Source: Bugula neritina (lineage: Eukaryota; Bryozoa; Gymnolaemata; Cheilostomatida; Bugulidae). Taken from it: a DNA stretch of 64,000 bases. Shown one piece after another: positions 50,689-64,000 of the stretch; position 1 is the first letter of the stretch; each line of letters starts with the position of its first letter. The notes below the pieces were generated by a model. That model was not told where the DNA came from and did no database searches. It saw only the letters and a program-made list of their open reading frames with translations. The stretch covers positions 19,013,700 to 19,077,699 of the forward strand of contig OZ037768.1 in the NCBI GenBank assembly GCA_964035545.1. Direction: 5' to 3'. The translations under genes and the position numbers were made by a program.

Positions 50689-52105
50689 TTAGAAATTTGG
50701 GTATGCAGTTGCTATTGCTCCGTTGTAGCTCGCATAGGTCTGTACAATCAATCTCCTGCCATTCAATGTGAATTCACATTTCTGGTTTCGTCTAGTCAAA
50801 AAGCAAACTGTATAGACTGCCATCTCGAATTCTGGGCTTGTGCCGATAAACATTGAGCTTCCAAATTTCGAGTAGCTTCCCCATTTAAACTTAACCTCAT
50901 ATAAATTGTTCTACAAATGAAATTAATCTTACAGTTGAGTTGTATGCTCTATGAAGTCGTTCAATAATTTATTAGCTATAATGATAAATAATTAAAAATG
51001 GTATTGAAGCTATATTTTATTTTTGTTATTTCTTACCTCTACTTCTGTGTCTAAATATCCTTGGTAGTTTATAAGTAAAGCTGCTTCTCTTTGGTATGCT
51101 GCCACCCAGTTATGGAGACCGCTTATCTCTCCTTTTTCTTGACTTAATTCTCCAACAAAAATATGCTCAAAACCTGATGAGCCGGTAATACCTTTGCCCC
51201 TCGAGTATTCCATAAACCATATTCTTTGTATTTCTTGCATCAACTCCCTGCTTGTTGAGACATAACCTAAACAGTAACAAGTTCTTAAGCTTCTATACAT
51301 ATGACGTTTTGCAGTATTAAATTGCTAAAGCTTTATTTTCCGTTACCTTTTTCTGTAAGGAATCTTCTGACTTCCTGCCACACTGTTGTTCCCATAATAG
51401 AATTAATAAATGTGCTCTGCTCGCTCTGCTCTGCTATGCTGGACTTGTCATGAACATGGGTCAATGGTTCATAATTGTCTAAGAGTGCTATGAACTTTTT
51501 GTATGTTGATTTTTTACTCAGGTTTGGAACAGAAGAAAATAACCTGCAAAAATTGAAGTATTTATTAAATAACGCTGCCTATAACCTATAGGTGTGCAGG
51601 CATGATGCCTTTTTCATCACGCATGCAAACCCAACTTTACTAAAAACATTTGGATAAAACATAGAAAATAAAGCAAAATTAAAAAACAACCTTGCCTATT
51701 CAGTTGTACTTGTTAATATTTTATCAGTTTCATGCAAGAAACTAGATACATCAGCGGCTAAACGGTGAAAATAGCTAAAAACTAGAGATATATAGTGTGT
51801 ATTAAATTAAGTAAATTGGCCCAAGTTTAATGAGCTCAAATTTCAAACATTCTGTTAAAGACCTTGATGGAAATTATATTGCGTCATGGATCTGTTCTAA
51901 GTTATTCTTATATATACCTGGAGTAGGCTCGGTCAGTGTCACTATAGCCATTCGTTCTGCTCTGAAGATTCAGTACCAATTCTCTGCCAATTACAAATCG
52001 GTTCGAGTCAGCATTCCACAATGTCTGCATTACTCGGGACAACTCCGCTTCGGTTACAGCTGAGTTTACTCCCGCGAAGCAAGTCAACAAAATAAGAAGC
52101 AACAT
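50689..52105 (-). CDS. ENDOU: Secreted poly(U)-specific endoribonuclease (EndoU/XendoU family)
   Basis: Four phase-matched exons on the minus strand: 52105-51918, 51543-51347, 51266-51037, 50910-50689; 278 codons plus stop. It starts with a clear signal peptide (MLLLILLTCFAGVNSA), so the protein is probably secreted. The EndoU core follows: LSRVMQTLWNADSNRF, VWQEVRRFLTEK, then GFEHIFVGEL (first catalytic His), GLHNWVAAY (second catalytic His), and KWGSYSKFGSSMFIGTSPEF with the catalytic-region Lys, ending in MAVYTVCFL. The family cleaves single-stranded RNA at U using Mn2+, leaving 2',3'-cyclic phosphates. There is no somatomedin-B domain, unlike vertebrate ENDOU. The length fits a single-domain family member. 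It is divergently paired with DHX9. Confidence 0.95.
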
Positions 52106-52418
52106 GATTATAATTAAGAGTGTGCACTCACCAATAACCTATTTAGAAATGTTTTACTTTGTTATCAGAGTGCTACCAATGCTGATAACGTCTAAATCTA
52201 ACAGCTGTTGTGTCATGTCACAAGACGTACATCCTCTTTGAATGAAATATAGTAGTTATGATGAAATATTCTCTAAATTTTAACTTGGTAAATGCTAATA
52301 ATCTATTATGATTTTTTGACGCTGATCAAAAAATCAAGCAGAAGAACAATTTTTTAATAAAACATTTTATTTTTGGTTGGATTTTCAGAATAGGGACTTG
52401 CGAGGCTGAAGTGCTAGT
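52106..52418. promoter_or_regulatory. Shared divergent promoter region of EndoU and DHX9
   Basis: Only 313 bases separate the two start codons, which point away from each other, so both 5' UTRs and promoters must lie here. It is AT-rich with no CpG cluster. I see no certain TATA box or initiator. Confidence 0.6.
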
Positions 52419-55400
52419 ATGGGTGATGAAATCAAAGGGTTTTTGTATGCATGGCTTGGCAAGCGTAAACTAACTCCTGTATATGAGATTGAGCCAGCCG
52501 GATCAAAGCAGAGACTAAGGTTCATGTGTAAGGTAATAATGAAATGTAATGCATTATTTATCAGTTGTTTGGCTTCAAGTGTGCCAAAACCACCAGATGT
52601 TGTCGTGAAAACAGCCGCCTGTAGTATTGACGAACTGTAAAACTGTAAATTTGAACTGGTTAAGTTTTATGTAGTTTTGCATTAAAGCAATAGTGTCGAT
52701 CTTAGCAAATTCCTCAACAAGGAAAAGGCTTACTAGAAGCATTTTTATAATTCTTTTGTAATATGAGATGATATTTTAATATGTTATAAGTTAATTGTAA
52801 TGATTCATTTAAATGGTTTTTTTCTCTATAAGAAAGCTTCTAGTAAAAATTTATGTTTTTTTTTCAAAAATGTCATTTGTAGATTTTCAATTGAGCTTAA
52901 TTATCAATCAGACAATCCATTATCCAACTAATTCTTTTGTGTAATTTCTTTCAGTTACCTCAATGAACAAATAGTACGCATCCTGTGTTGTAGGGTGCCA
53001 CTTTTATCTTGAATCTGCATTAGGATTTGTCAATTTCTGTTTATATATATAATTTAGCTATCAGTGGAAGGTCTTAATTATGTTGGTATGGGCAACTCTA
53101 CGAATAAAAAGGACGCACAGTCGAATGCAGCTCGGGACTTTTGCCAGTTCTTAGTTCGAAAGGGGGATATGATAGCAGAGGATGTTCCAGCTATGGGACA
53201 GACACAGGTTATTTTTTTACATACTGTAATTTTATGCTTGGATATTCGACTAGATATCGACTATCGAGTTTGTTTTATATGCTATGCTGAAAAATTTCTT
53301 TACGTATCATTTGAGATGCTTTTTGGACTAAGTTTTGCTCAATCTTATAGTATATAATTTTATTCTTTGAGGTAGAAGTATTGAATGATGATTTTATATA
53401 TTATATAAACTTACCATCTCAAAAAATAAATTTAAATTAAATATAAATAAATTGAAAATAAAATTTAAAGCCTGCAAGATTCAAATTTTAGACAATGATA
53501 GAAAACAACTCCCTACCAGTTTCCCTTCCGCCCGGCACATCTCCGGGACCCGGAGCCTCACATTCACTGCCTTCAGGTATTGTACCGCCACACATGATGC
53601 TGGGTAAAGGTGCCGGTGGGTCTCAGGACCAGCCAGTTGGCAGAGCGCCAATGAAAGAATACATGGATCGAGTCACTGATAAAAGGAAATGGGAAGATGT
53701 ACGTAATTGAATGTTATCTTTGCATAGTCGTAAGAGTAGGTAGTTTTTGCTTGTGATTGGCCTTATTGTAGCAAGGTGTGTGTCTGTGGAAATGTATACA
53801 TGTTGCATCTGTAGGCAGAGGATGCTGACATGAATGCTGACATACACGGTGGATGGACTGTAGAGAATGCAAAGGGCAGGCTTCATCAGTACATACAGAC
53901 ATTCAGAATTAAAACTGATTATCAGTACAAAATGATTGGTCCAGAACATAACAGGTGTGCTGGTGTTATTGGTCATGGTTATTTTTAGTTCTGCCTGACT
54001 TATGCTTCACGAGCATGACAGCATTTATTTGTGGTCTTCTAGATTAGAAATATGTTTTGGAAAATAAAAGCAAAGTAGGTGTTCTGGTGCTGGCTGTAGA
54101 TCTGTTTTCTATTATTTAGCAAGCCCAATAATGTTTAACCAGCATTGTTGAAACCTTCACACTATATATTCCCCAATACTAGTAACTTTATGCCATTATT
54201 CTGCCTTTTCTTGTTGCTACAGGTAATTTCATTTAGTTACTGTATCAAGGTTAATTTTCTGATTACTTGCATATTTTTTTAGATTATGTCAGCTGACCAC
54301 AAATATTTTCTTTAATGCGTTATTTTTCAACATTAAAAAAGGCAAATATGTAGGTGTGTTATTCACATATTTATTTGCCGAGCAGTTGGTCTTGAGAAAG
54401 GGCAAGGAGTAAAGAATTGATGACCCGCGCAGCAGTGTATGATATAAACTAGCTGATTCAATGATGTCTCCATGACATCTGAGATTCACACATGAGATGT
54501 TGAGTAAACATCTACTCTGCTTCTCATGGCTTCTTTGGAAACCAGCAGCTATATTTTATATCTTACACTGCAACCCAGTCTTACCTTACTTCTATTTTGG
54601 TGACAGGATATCTTTACTCCTTGCCCTTGGTGATTCCATGCTCTTGGGGACAGCGTCTTATAGTCATTGGTAGACAAGTAAGTTAAACTCATATAAAACA
54701 TTTTTGCATTGTCAAGTTTCTAGGAAATTTTAAATGGAGCATGATTTGTAAATTTAGTGACCATTCATTTTAATGTGAACCTTTTAGTCGTTGAGAGATT
54801 TGTTTTTGGCTCGAGTTTCTGTTCCTGATTCACCAGTTCAGCTACCAATATTTTTAGTTTACATCTGATTTTATAAGTATTGTTTGGGTATGGTGTGACT
54901 TTTGATAATGATGCTTTGTTTTAGGAGCTTCATAGCTGCGATGACTTTCTTTGACAAAAAACTGAACAGAAGTGAGTGATTATAACCTGATAATACCACC
55001 TAGTAGCATGTTTTTGTTTCTTTTAATAATTCACTACGTTTTGATTCTTCACATTGATTTAAATGTATTTGGTCAACAGCAACATGTCAATGAAACCCCA
55101 AGCTGCTGGAATTTGTTTGGTTAGTTTGAGGGGCAAGCCATTTGATGATGCTGATGGAAATTGTTGTGGCAACAAGCTATTGCTAATTTCAACACTAGTT
55201 ATCTTTTTAATTAACTTATAACTAAAGAGCATCCATTTGACTATGAGCGTAGTGATAAAGAAGACTTGAATTGTAAGCAATTTACTGAAAGTAAACTATT
55301 ACTAGGAGGTTTCATCAACACGTTATGTCTGTCTCAAATGATTGCCAAAAATTTCAAGTTTTATGTCATGTTATTTTGATAAAAATGGTTTTTGTTCATT

Positions 55401-58400
55401 GTTAGAAGTCAAATTTTTTTATCAATTTAAATATCCACCAAAATACAAAACTAATCAAGTCTAATTTTCTATGGTGTATCTAAACAACCACGCTGATCTT
55501 ACAGATATATCTGCAAATGAGTCAGGTTCCAACAAGCTACAAGCCTCCAAGAACTGTGCCCTCTCATTGGTCAGACAGCTTTATCATCTCAAAATCATAG
55601 AAGCTTTCACTGGCCAGAAAAAGAAAAAAGCTGGAGATGAGGTTATATTTCTAAATGATTCATCAAGAATTTTCTTTCTTGTTTGAGATAAACCCAGTAA
55701 AATAGGAAAGCTACAATACATCTGCTATTACTTTACTTTGCTTATAATAATATATCTCGTGCTTCTAACATAGAGGAAAGCACATACAACTCCTGGTTTA
55801 CTGTTCTAATCATGCGAAGTTTACATGCAGTTCCTCTACTCCCTTTCCTTGACTTCAAATGTGAAAACCCACAGTAGCCTATATTAAACACTCTTTCTAA
55901 TGCTGTAACTAAATGTAAGTTGATTTCATGCTCTCTAGGTACCAACTTATAACATTGGTGTAGATCCTGATATTCTGACGCAGATAAACAGCTACCTGCA
56001 AGCCAACAACATCACCCCAGCCACATCAGTGAGTGATCATATATTTACATAACCTTACTCAGTTTAAACTTGACAATAAATTAAAACTGTTCTGTTTGTT
56101 CTCTATCACATTCTCTGTTTAATTCATCTTATTGCTGGTGAAGTTTAGACATGCTTCCATCTTTACTACTGAGAAATGTATACCAGTTAAGCTTATTTCC
56201 ATAACTAACAGATGGGCTGAACTTCTTAGGGAGGTTTTTCAAACTAGTAGGCATGTACAGAAAAAAAAACTTGTTAATTTTTCATTTTGCACTCTTAAAT
56301 CTAAATAATAAGCTAGAATTTTTTTATGAAATGTAATATTTTTAGTTAGAAGGTTTTACTGCTATTAACACAGAGCTTTGCTTTAGAATGCTGATGGTTC
56401 AGCCTGTTCACTCTTGCCTCCAGCTGAAAAGTCTATTAAATCTGAGGAAGTTAAGCCGGATAAGTTTGGGGTGGTGTCTTGGGCGCCTCCTCAACCAAAC
56501 TGGAACCCCTGGTCCTCCTGCAACATAGATGACGGGCCTCTGGCACTGGTAAGCCACGCAATGTTCATTCTAAAACATTTATGCCCCTTTAAAGTTTTGT
56601 TTGGTTTGATATATTAGTTTGTTTCTCTGGTTGTTTGAACTTGGCAGTGGCAGCTGTGAGTAGGATTTGCTTGTACTACAAGAGCAACCTCCACATTAGT
56701 AAAGTCGTTTTTTTTTTCATTTTCAAGAAGATGTAGTAGAATGTTCCTTTCTGTGACGCTGAAGTCTATATATTACCTTCTCTTTCCTGATGTTACAGAG
56801 TACTCTGGAGCAAGTTAGTTTTGATCTCAAAAATGATTTGAACTATAAAATGGAAACTGAAGACTGGAAGAAGGTACATCTCACAAATTATAAACATTTC
56901 TATACAAACTGTTACGGCTAATCAATCATGAGCCCATAACTCTAAACCAGCATCAGTATTGCCTGCAGTAACCTAGCAACTCACTAACAAAGCCCACCAG
57001 TGTTCTCACCACATGCTTAATATGATTCAGTAATATTCGGTGATTTTAAAAATTTCTGGTCAAAAAAGTCTTTTTATTGAGCAAATGATTTGCAAGTTTT
57101 AAAGATAACATCATAATTGTCTAACTGCTATATAAACGATGCACAGTGCTCCCTCCGTATCTCACTAATCTATGGGTCCCGAAACCTCAACTTGTGACAT
57201 AGTAGAATATTATATTTAACTCATGGATATCTTAAATTCGGTCACTTTGTCCCTATACACACATATAAAGCTACAAAATGGGGGTTCAAGCCTTTCTGGT
57301 GACCTATGGAACTTCGTGAGAACTGGAATCGTGAGATACAGAGGGAGCACTGTATTGTAAGTAGTAAGTAGTACAAACCATTTATTTAGTGTTCATGTTA
57401 AATCACAGCACTTGTCTTGTACCTGCAGATGCTGGAACAGAGACAAGAGCTGCCCGTGTTCTCCTTCAAAGAAGCATTATGTAATACCATAGCAACTAAC
57501 AGGGTGACTGTAGTTCGCGGAGCCACAGGCTGTGGGAAGACAACTCAGATACCTCAGTTTGTTCTCGACCAGTATATAGAGTCAGGGGCCGGTGCCCAGT
57601 GCAGTATAATAGTCACCCAGGTAACATATATTGCTGCTATATTACTGTTTAATATCACTGTCCATTAATCGTTATTTTACGTTTATGTTTATAGAATAGT
57701 TTTTCTTCAACAAAAACTTTGAAATAAAATAACTTCTTTGGTTTTGTTTTTGCAATACCTTGTGTATTACCTAAAGTAATTTTCCAATCATTTTATTCTA
57801 ATTGTAAAAGTGGTATTGAATATGAGGTAGGGTATAAGAATAACTCTTGGTATTGTTGTGATATCACACTGTCCTTCAGCCTAGACGGATCAGTGCTATA
57901 TCGATAGCTGAGCGAGTCGCTGAGGAGCGGTGTGAACCTCTGGGCATTAGCTGCGGATACAGCGTGAGATTCGAGTCTGCATTTCCTAGGGAATATGGTG
58001 GAATACTCTATTGTACAGTTGGTAGGTATAGTTGATGTTTAACACAAGAGGTAGTGTTCTAGTGAGTAAGACTACGTTATGCTATGTTAATGAGCTTTTC
58101 TCTGAATGCTAGGTACGTTGCTAAGGAAACTAGACAATGGAATGCGCGGAGTTTCGCACATCTTCTGCGACGAGATTCATGAAAGAGATTTGAATGTAAG
58201 CTAAGTTCTTAGCATGGAAAATTGTTTTGAAATGTTGTGACATAAAATGTCAATAAAGCAACTGAGTATTTTTTATTTTAATTAGAATTTGTTATTTGCA
58301 GACTGATTTTATAGACTGTGTTTTATAGACTGACTTTATGATGGTTGTGTTGCGGGACATGATTCAGACGTACCCTGATCTAAGAGTGGTTCTCATGTCT

Positions 58401-61400
58401 GCCACTGTCGATATCTCTCTCTTCAAAGAGTACTTTGGTGAATGTGAAGTAGTAGAACTACAGGGCCGCACGTTTCCTGTTCAAGGTATTGTCTATGAAC
58501 TGGGATAATAGCAGGTGCCAGCTATTTTAGTTAGTGCTGTGCAAAAGCAGAAGTGTTCCCTCTCTAATCTGTAATAGTTGGTGTCTTGGAAATATTGTAT
58601 CAGTGTAAGTGTTGCATGTAAGTCTGTATTACTATAAGTATTTCTTGCTATACTAGCTCTTCTTGTTTTAGTTTATTGACTATTATTTGCCACGGTTGTC
58701 TGATCTCTGTAACACTTTTAGTAACTTAGAAGCTGGCTTATTTGAAAATTTTTGCTAAAACTTGTTTTAAGACTCGAACATACCCAGCAGAGTGAAGTAT
58801 GCAAACCTCGCTGTAAGCATATCAGCAGATTGCTTCTAGCATCTAGTCTTATTGTAATATTTTCTCTGCAGAATATTATTTGGAAGACGTCGTAGAGATG
58901 CTTCATTTTGTACCTCCACTCGCCGAGAAAAAGAAAAGAAAAGATAGAGATGAAAGTATGCCTGAGGAAGATGTGGAGAAAGAGGTTTGTTTTGTATTTC
59001 AATATTTAACTGAATGTACGATTTCGTGAGCTCAATTCTCTCTCACTAGCCTTCAATTCGTTTATCTTTATATATAAACGGCATAGTCTTTACTAATAGA
59101 TGTACAGCAAAAGGAAGTTACCAAATATTTGGCAGTTTTTACTGCATAATATTTTCTTTAAATGGGTTTATATGGACTAGTATAATAGCCAGTTGTAAAT
59201 GAAACGATAATCAGTATTCTTTTTTATTTATCTTTTAAAGCATTTCTTCGATTTCATAAACTAAGTTTCGTTATAAACTATATTCTTTTGTATATTTACG
59301 AATCTCAAGTCACAACTTCACAGTGATGTAGTATTTCCCTGTACACAGGAGAATTGCCTGCTCAATGTATCTACACAATATTCACCACAAACTCGGGAGT
59401 CCCTGGCGCAGATGTCTGAAAAAGAAATCTCTTTTCCTCTCATTGAAGTGCTGATCAAATATATTCTCACCCTGGAGACCCCTGGGGCCATTCTTATCTT
59501 TCTTGATGGCTGGAACATTATCTTCAAACTGATGAAGCATCTGGAAGCACATCCAGAGTTTGGTGAGATTTCTTGATATGTTTTTTAGTAAAGCTCACCT
59601 GATGTGTCATTGTTTGGTGGAGCTGAGGCAGATTTGTTGTCTTCGGGACATGTTTCTTAGCTCAGATATTAAAAGACCCATCATTTATTTTTAATTTATG
59701 TTTTTTTTCTTTAGATCATTTTCATGCAGCATATTGTGGTACTTGGGCCGTAATTGCCTTCAAATCATGTTTTGTAGCACCCCAATAGCATAAGTAATAT
59801 AAGACAAACCATTTAGTTATTTTATGTTTCTTTTTCACAATATAGTCATGTAGCATATTCTGTTACTTTGGTCTTTATTGCTTAATTGTTTTTACAAAGT
59901 TTCAGCCACATATTCTCTCTTCCCATCTTGGGAGTAAATAAACATTTTTCAGTATTTACTTTGAAGACCACGTAAATGTTTTAATAAAACCAACAAATTT
60001 GCTTTCTGAACAAGTTTTCAATTAGTGTGACAGATACATATTCCTTTTACATACATGTAAACAATTTCAATTTTGTGCATTTATTTTGACATGGAGCAGG
60101 GTCAGACCAATTTAGAATACTGCCTCTACATAGTCAGATTCCTAGAGAAGATCAACATCGGGTGTTTGTCCCCTCCCCTCAAGGCGTTACAAAAATTATC
60201 TTATCAACCAACATAGCCGAGTCTAGTATCACCATCAACGACGTTGTATATGTCATAGACAGCTGCAAGTGAGTTGACTATAGAAATATCCACACGGAAT
60301 TTGTAGTGTAAAAATTGTGTCATTAACTATCGTGTATGAGTCATTTTACTTTATTTAGTACCTGCAAATTAGGATCAACAATTATAATTGGTTAAATTCA
60401 TAAAAATACAGCAAATTGTAGTATTTTTTATACTGATTGCAAATATGTATAAGAAAAAAAGGCTGAGAGGGAGCCCTCAGTGCATTAAATTATACTGGTT
60501 ATTAACATGTGGGTCTGGGCAATTGTTTCTCAAAACTATTTTGCTTAAATTATGGCTGTTGAAGGAAAATATTGGGATCGTTTGTATTTCATTTGAAAGA
60601 TTGAAAGCTGTAATATTTATATTTAATGATTTAGCTTTATTTGGTGACAAATTATTAATTTTAGGCAAAAACATATACATTAGCATCTATAATTTTATAA
60701 AGTAGGCTAAATGGTAAAATGGCACATTTGTAAATTTATACATTGTGTAGCAGGATTTTTAAATTTATCACAAAAAGTAATGATAATTAACCCTAAGAAA
60801 GTATTTACATTGTTTAGAGTAAAGATGAAGCTGTTTACATCTCATAACAACATGACCAACTACGCTACAGTGTGGGCTTCAAAATCTAACTTGGCCCAGC
60901 GAAGAGGCAGGGCAGGTAGAGTGAGGCATGGTTTCTGCTTCCACCTATGTACTAAGACTAGATTTGACAGGTATGTATAAATCTGTTGTCTTGTAAAAAT
61001 GAAATTACTAAAATATTTGTTTGTAAAAATAGTTTCACTGTAGTAGATTATACAAAAGAGGCCATAAATATGGTATTTTGGTTAGAATTATCTAAAGCAA
61101 TTTTTCTTTTAATTAAAAAGATTTTTTTTGGGCTTTCGGTCGTATTCAAATATATGATTATTAAAGAGGTGCTTGGGGTGTATACATCTGGAAACAGAAT
61201 TATTTTTTATCTTTACAAACAAAATCTTTTTTAATAATTATTTACATTTATTTTATAAGATTTTCCAGCGATTAAAAATGTTATATCAGAGTTGTATCGA
61301 AAGGTTATTATGCTGTTAATTATGGTCTCATTTCTCAGACTCGATGAACATTCTACCCCTGAGATATTCCGAACACCTCTGCACGAGTTAGCCTTGAGTA

Positions 61401-63853
61401 TCAAGTCTTTGAAACTAGGTGGGATTGGGCCATTCCTTGCTAAAGCTGTAGAACCACCCCCAATTGATGCAGTCATTGAAGCTGAGGCTGTGTTAAGAGG
61501 TTGAGTTTTTTATTCATTTAATACTTAATAGACTATTTAGCTTAAGGGTGTTATAAATTTTTAATTTCATTATAACAGTAAACTGTCTTTCCAGCATGTT
61601 TTGTAGTCTAATGCATTGGAAATATTTGTTTTATAATATTAAAATGAGCCAAGAGTCAAAACCTTAAATAACTTCATGAAAATAGCAAAACGATTTCCCC
61701 TCTGTTTCACTTTAGGAAAGATGAAGCTGTTGTATGCAACTTTGTTTTGCTTTGTTTTCACTAAACTTAGTTTATTGCTATAATAGTTTAAAAGGAGGTA
61801 ACTTTATACTGACCATTAAAGCTGTTATATTGTCGTATTTTTTGAGTTTTGATATTCTGTAATATTATAGCATCTAAAATCTCTGCTAAGAAGATTGGAA
61901 TAAACTGAAATAATTTGCTGTTCTGTAAGCTCTACCTACTCTTGTTATTTAGAAATGAAGGCTCTGGATGCAGATGACAATCTCACACCTCTCGGTAAAC
62001 TCTTGTCTAAAATGCCCATTGAGCCTCGGCTTGGAAAAATGATAATTTATGGATGCATTTTATAGTAAGTGTATTATTAGAACTATAAAATTTGGTGTGA
62101 CTTTGGTTAATGTTGCTAGAGCAGTTACAAAGCATTGTCAGTTGGTAACCAAAACACACTGAAGGTAAAACTTTACTTCTATAAATTCAGCCTTCTGTAT
62201 TTATTTCCACCAATTTTGCATCAACTCTATTGTGAATAAACTACATGAAATATATATCGATATGCTTATTGAAGCGAACACTAAATCTCCAATTCAAACT
62301 CTTTAGTCATATTCAGTGTGCCATAGCTTAGAAGAGTCAAGTTGTAAGTTTGGTGCCCTGGAAATGACTCAGAATATTGACCTGAAAATGTAGTGCTAGT
62401 TTTAATAAAAATTCTGAATATTCCTCATGCAGTTTCATTTGTGATAAAAAAATTTGTCTAATTGAATATTTTAAATACATATTTATATTAATACAAAACT
62501 AAAGTTTGATTTTTCCATTTCACATATTAGACAAGATATAATTTTGATTGGCTATTATTGGATGAATATATATTCATCCAATAATAGCCATCCTTATTGA
62601 TGGAAATTCGAAAAAATAGATAGTTTTAGTTATGTTATTGCTACTGTAACAGTCACTTAAGTCACAGTAGTAAATCTGTGTATTACTGTATTATGTTGAT
62701 ATGCTTCAGCAATTGTTTATTTTACTGTATAACTATGATAATCAAGTTTTTATATCTTTTAGCATCTTGATCAGTAACTTGCCCTATGCTCTATCATATC
62801 TACTTAGTATAATTTGCTTTTAAGTTTAATTAACAATGTAGACATGTATTTAATATCTCTAAATTTGTGTTTGGAGTTATTTTCCCTGTTTCTTGTTGGA
62901 ATAATATTTGTATTTGGTGTTCTAGCGTGGGCGACGCTATGTGCACGGTTGCAGCTAGCACTACTTTTGGCGAAATGTGGCAAATGAATACAGAATATGG
63001 GAGAGGGAGGTTGGGCAGAGTTCACATCAACTTTGCCGGTACCAGATGTAGTGACCATGTAGCATACCTCAATGCTTTCAGTGCCTGGGAGCAAGCTAAG
63101 TTAGTACTAGGTTATGGTTCTGTGTTAGGGCCTGGCCACACACTCGTGAGAATCACACGAAATCGTCTATTTGACACGAAAACACAATCGTACGAGAAAA
63201 TTTGAGGGAATTCAAACGAAATCTTCTTCGTTGGGTGTACACAACGAAGATGATGGACGAAAAATCACAATCAATGATAAACATCATTTGATTGGTCAAT
63301 AGAATTTTAGCAACAGTGATTATTTCATTTCTACCACGTTTCTTTGTTTGGCTATTTTCTGCTGTTTGTATCTCGTGCAAGACTCATTCACGGACTATTT
63401 ATTGACATAACGGTCAATAATGAGAGGACAACTCACGAAAATCGTCACACGAGTTTCGTGTGACGAGCGTGAGGCCAGGCCTTTATTTTTCTAAAGTGCT
63501 CGGCGATGACTCGGTTGGTGTAAAAAATTAGGTGATACACAGTTGATGCAGTCAACTTTATCTCATCAAGACTAGAGTGAGCTGGTTCGTTGACTAGACA
63601 TGTATAAGACAAGTAGACAGTTGACTGTAGAAGTATGTAATGAAGTTAGTGACTTCCTTCTCACATCAGGAGTCATGGAGAGGACAGCGAACTGAGGTTC
63701 TGTGATGACAAGATGCTGTCTCAACCCATTCTAAGGATGACATGTGAGGCCAAAAACCAACTGAGAGTGATTTTGGTCAACTACGGGTTTCCCGAAGAAG
63801 CCCTCATGCCACTCAACTACAGCTACCATGGGCCTGATGCTAAGCTTGATGTG
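52419..63853 (+). CDS. DHX9: DHX9/maleless ATP-dependent RNA helicase A, 3' end beyond window
   Basis: Twenty-one phase-matched exons: 52419-52532, 53058-53207, 53492-53698, 53815-53954, 54925-54971, 55505-55641, 55939-56028, 56387-56548, 56799-56873, 57429-57620, 57880-58021, 58113-58195, 58329-58485, 58872-58984, 59349-59562, 60100-60268, 60818-60970, 61339-61499, 61953-62064, 62926-63099, 63670-63853; about 992 codons. It opens with dsRBD1 ([36 protein letters not shown]); dsRBD2 follows ([20 protein letters not shown]). The DExH core has [37 protein letters not shown] and QRRGRAGRV, then the winged-helix/HA2 region. DHX9 unwinds RNA, DNA and hybrids in the nucleus; the fly orthologue acts in dosage compensation. 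The OB fold and RGG tail are expected to the right. Confidence 0.97.
57144..57353. mobile_element. MITE in a DHX9 intron
   Basis: About 210 bp with near-perfect terminal inverted repeats (CAGTGCTCCCTCCGTATCTC / GAGATACAGAGGGAGCACTG). No coding capacity. A diverged relative lies at 38338-38545 in TLK. Confidence 0.82.
63128..63482. mobile_element. PIF/Harbinger-like MITE in the last visible DHX9 intron
   Basis: 355 bp with ends GGGCCTGGCCACACACTCGT and inverted GAGCGTGAGGCCAGGCCT, flanked by TTA on both sides (63125-63127, 63483-63485). A 3-bp TTA duplication suits PIF/Harbinger. An inner inverted 'cgtcacacgagtttcgtgtgacg' hairpin sits at the right end. Confidence 0.75.
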
Positions 63854-64000
63854 GTAATATTTTGTTTGAGTCTAGTCAATTGACTGGCAGTTTTAACATT
63901 CCATTTATTTCAGATATGAAAATTATTTGGATTCCCGCATAAAATGCTGTATTTTTTAAACTAACACCTTTTATATTTCAAAATTCAAGCAATTGTTCTA

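Overview
The window is AT-rich nuclear DNA from an invertebrate animal. Genes are split into short exons by GT-AG introns, there is no operon structure, and several retrotransposon and DNA-transposon families are present. The genes (Tousled-like kinase, DHX9/maleless helicase, secreted EndoU, a Roco protein with a caspase domain) fit a bilaterian. A marine lophotrochozoan is my guess, but the sequence alone does not prove it.

Layout. 1-2760 is a transposon graveyard on the minus strand: a still-open LINE reverse transcriptase running off the left edge, a decayed hAT transposase, and two different decayed Ty3/gypsy integrases. 4810-5140 is a histone H2B pseudogene. 6354-15333 (minus) is a multi-exon gene whose exons join in phase into a protein of about 1300 residues with LRR - Roc GTPase - COR - caspase (p20+p10). 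15822-18588 holds a hAT-type MITE and a LINE tail. 18593-26037 (plus) and 26276-33562 (minus) are two nearly intact, recently inserted Ty3/gypsy elements of different families. They lie 238 bp apart in opposite orientation. Both have tRNA-Leu-type primer sites, 4-bp target duplications and -1 frameshift signals. The first carries an extra zinc-finger/coiled-coil ORF where an env gene might sit. 33903-35415 holds two non-autonomous DNA transposons.

37287-47414 (minus) is a complete Tousled-like kinase gene: 19 coding exons, 757 codons, one GC-AG intron. 47415-50606 is intergenic and rich in degenerate short repeats. 50689-52105 (minus) is a complete four-exon secreted EndoU ribonuclease. It lies head to head, 313 bp apart, with DHX9 (plus, 52419 to beyond the right edge; 21 exons seen, about 992 codons).

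How the parts relate. TLK (chromatin assembly), DHX9 (RNA/DNA helicase) and EndoU (RNA cleavage) look like ordinary conserved genes. The main novelty candidate is the LRR-Roc-COR-caspase protein: it has the form of a sensor and GTPase switch joined directly to a death protease whose His and Cys dyad are both present. A second theme is that two unrelated genes (this one and TLK) carry minisatellites whose repeat unit is a copy of an exon's own 3' splice site.
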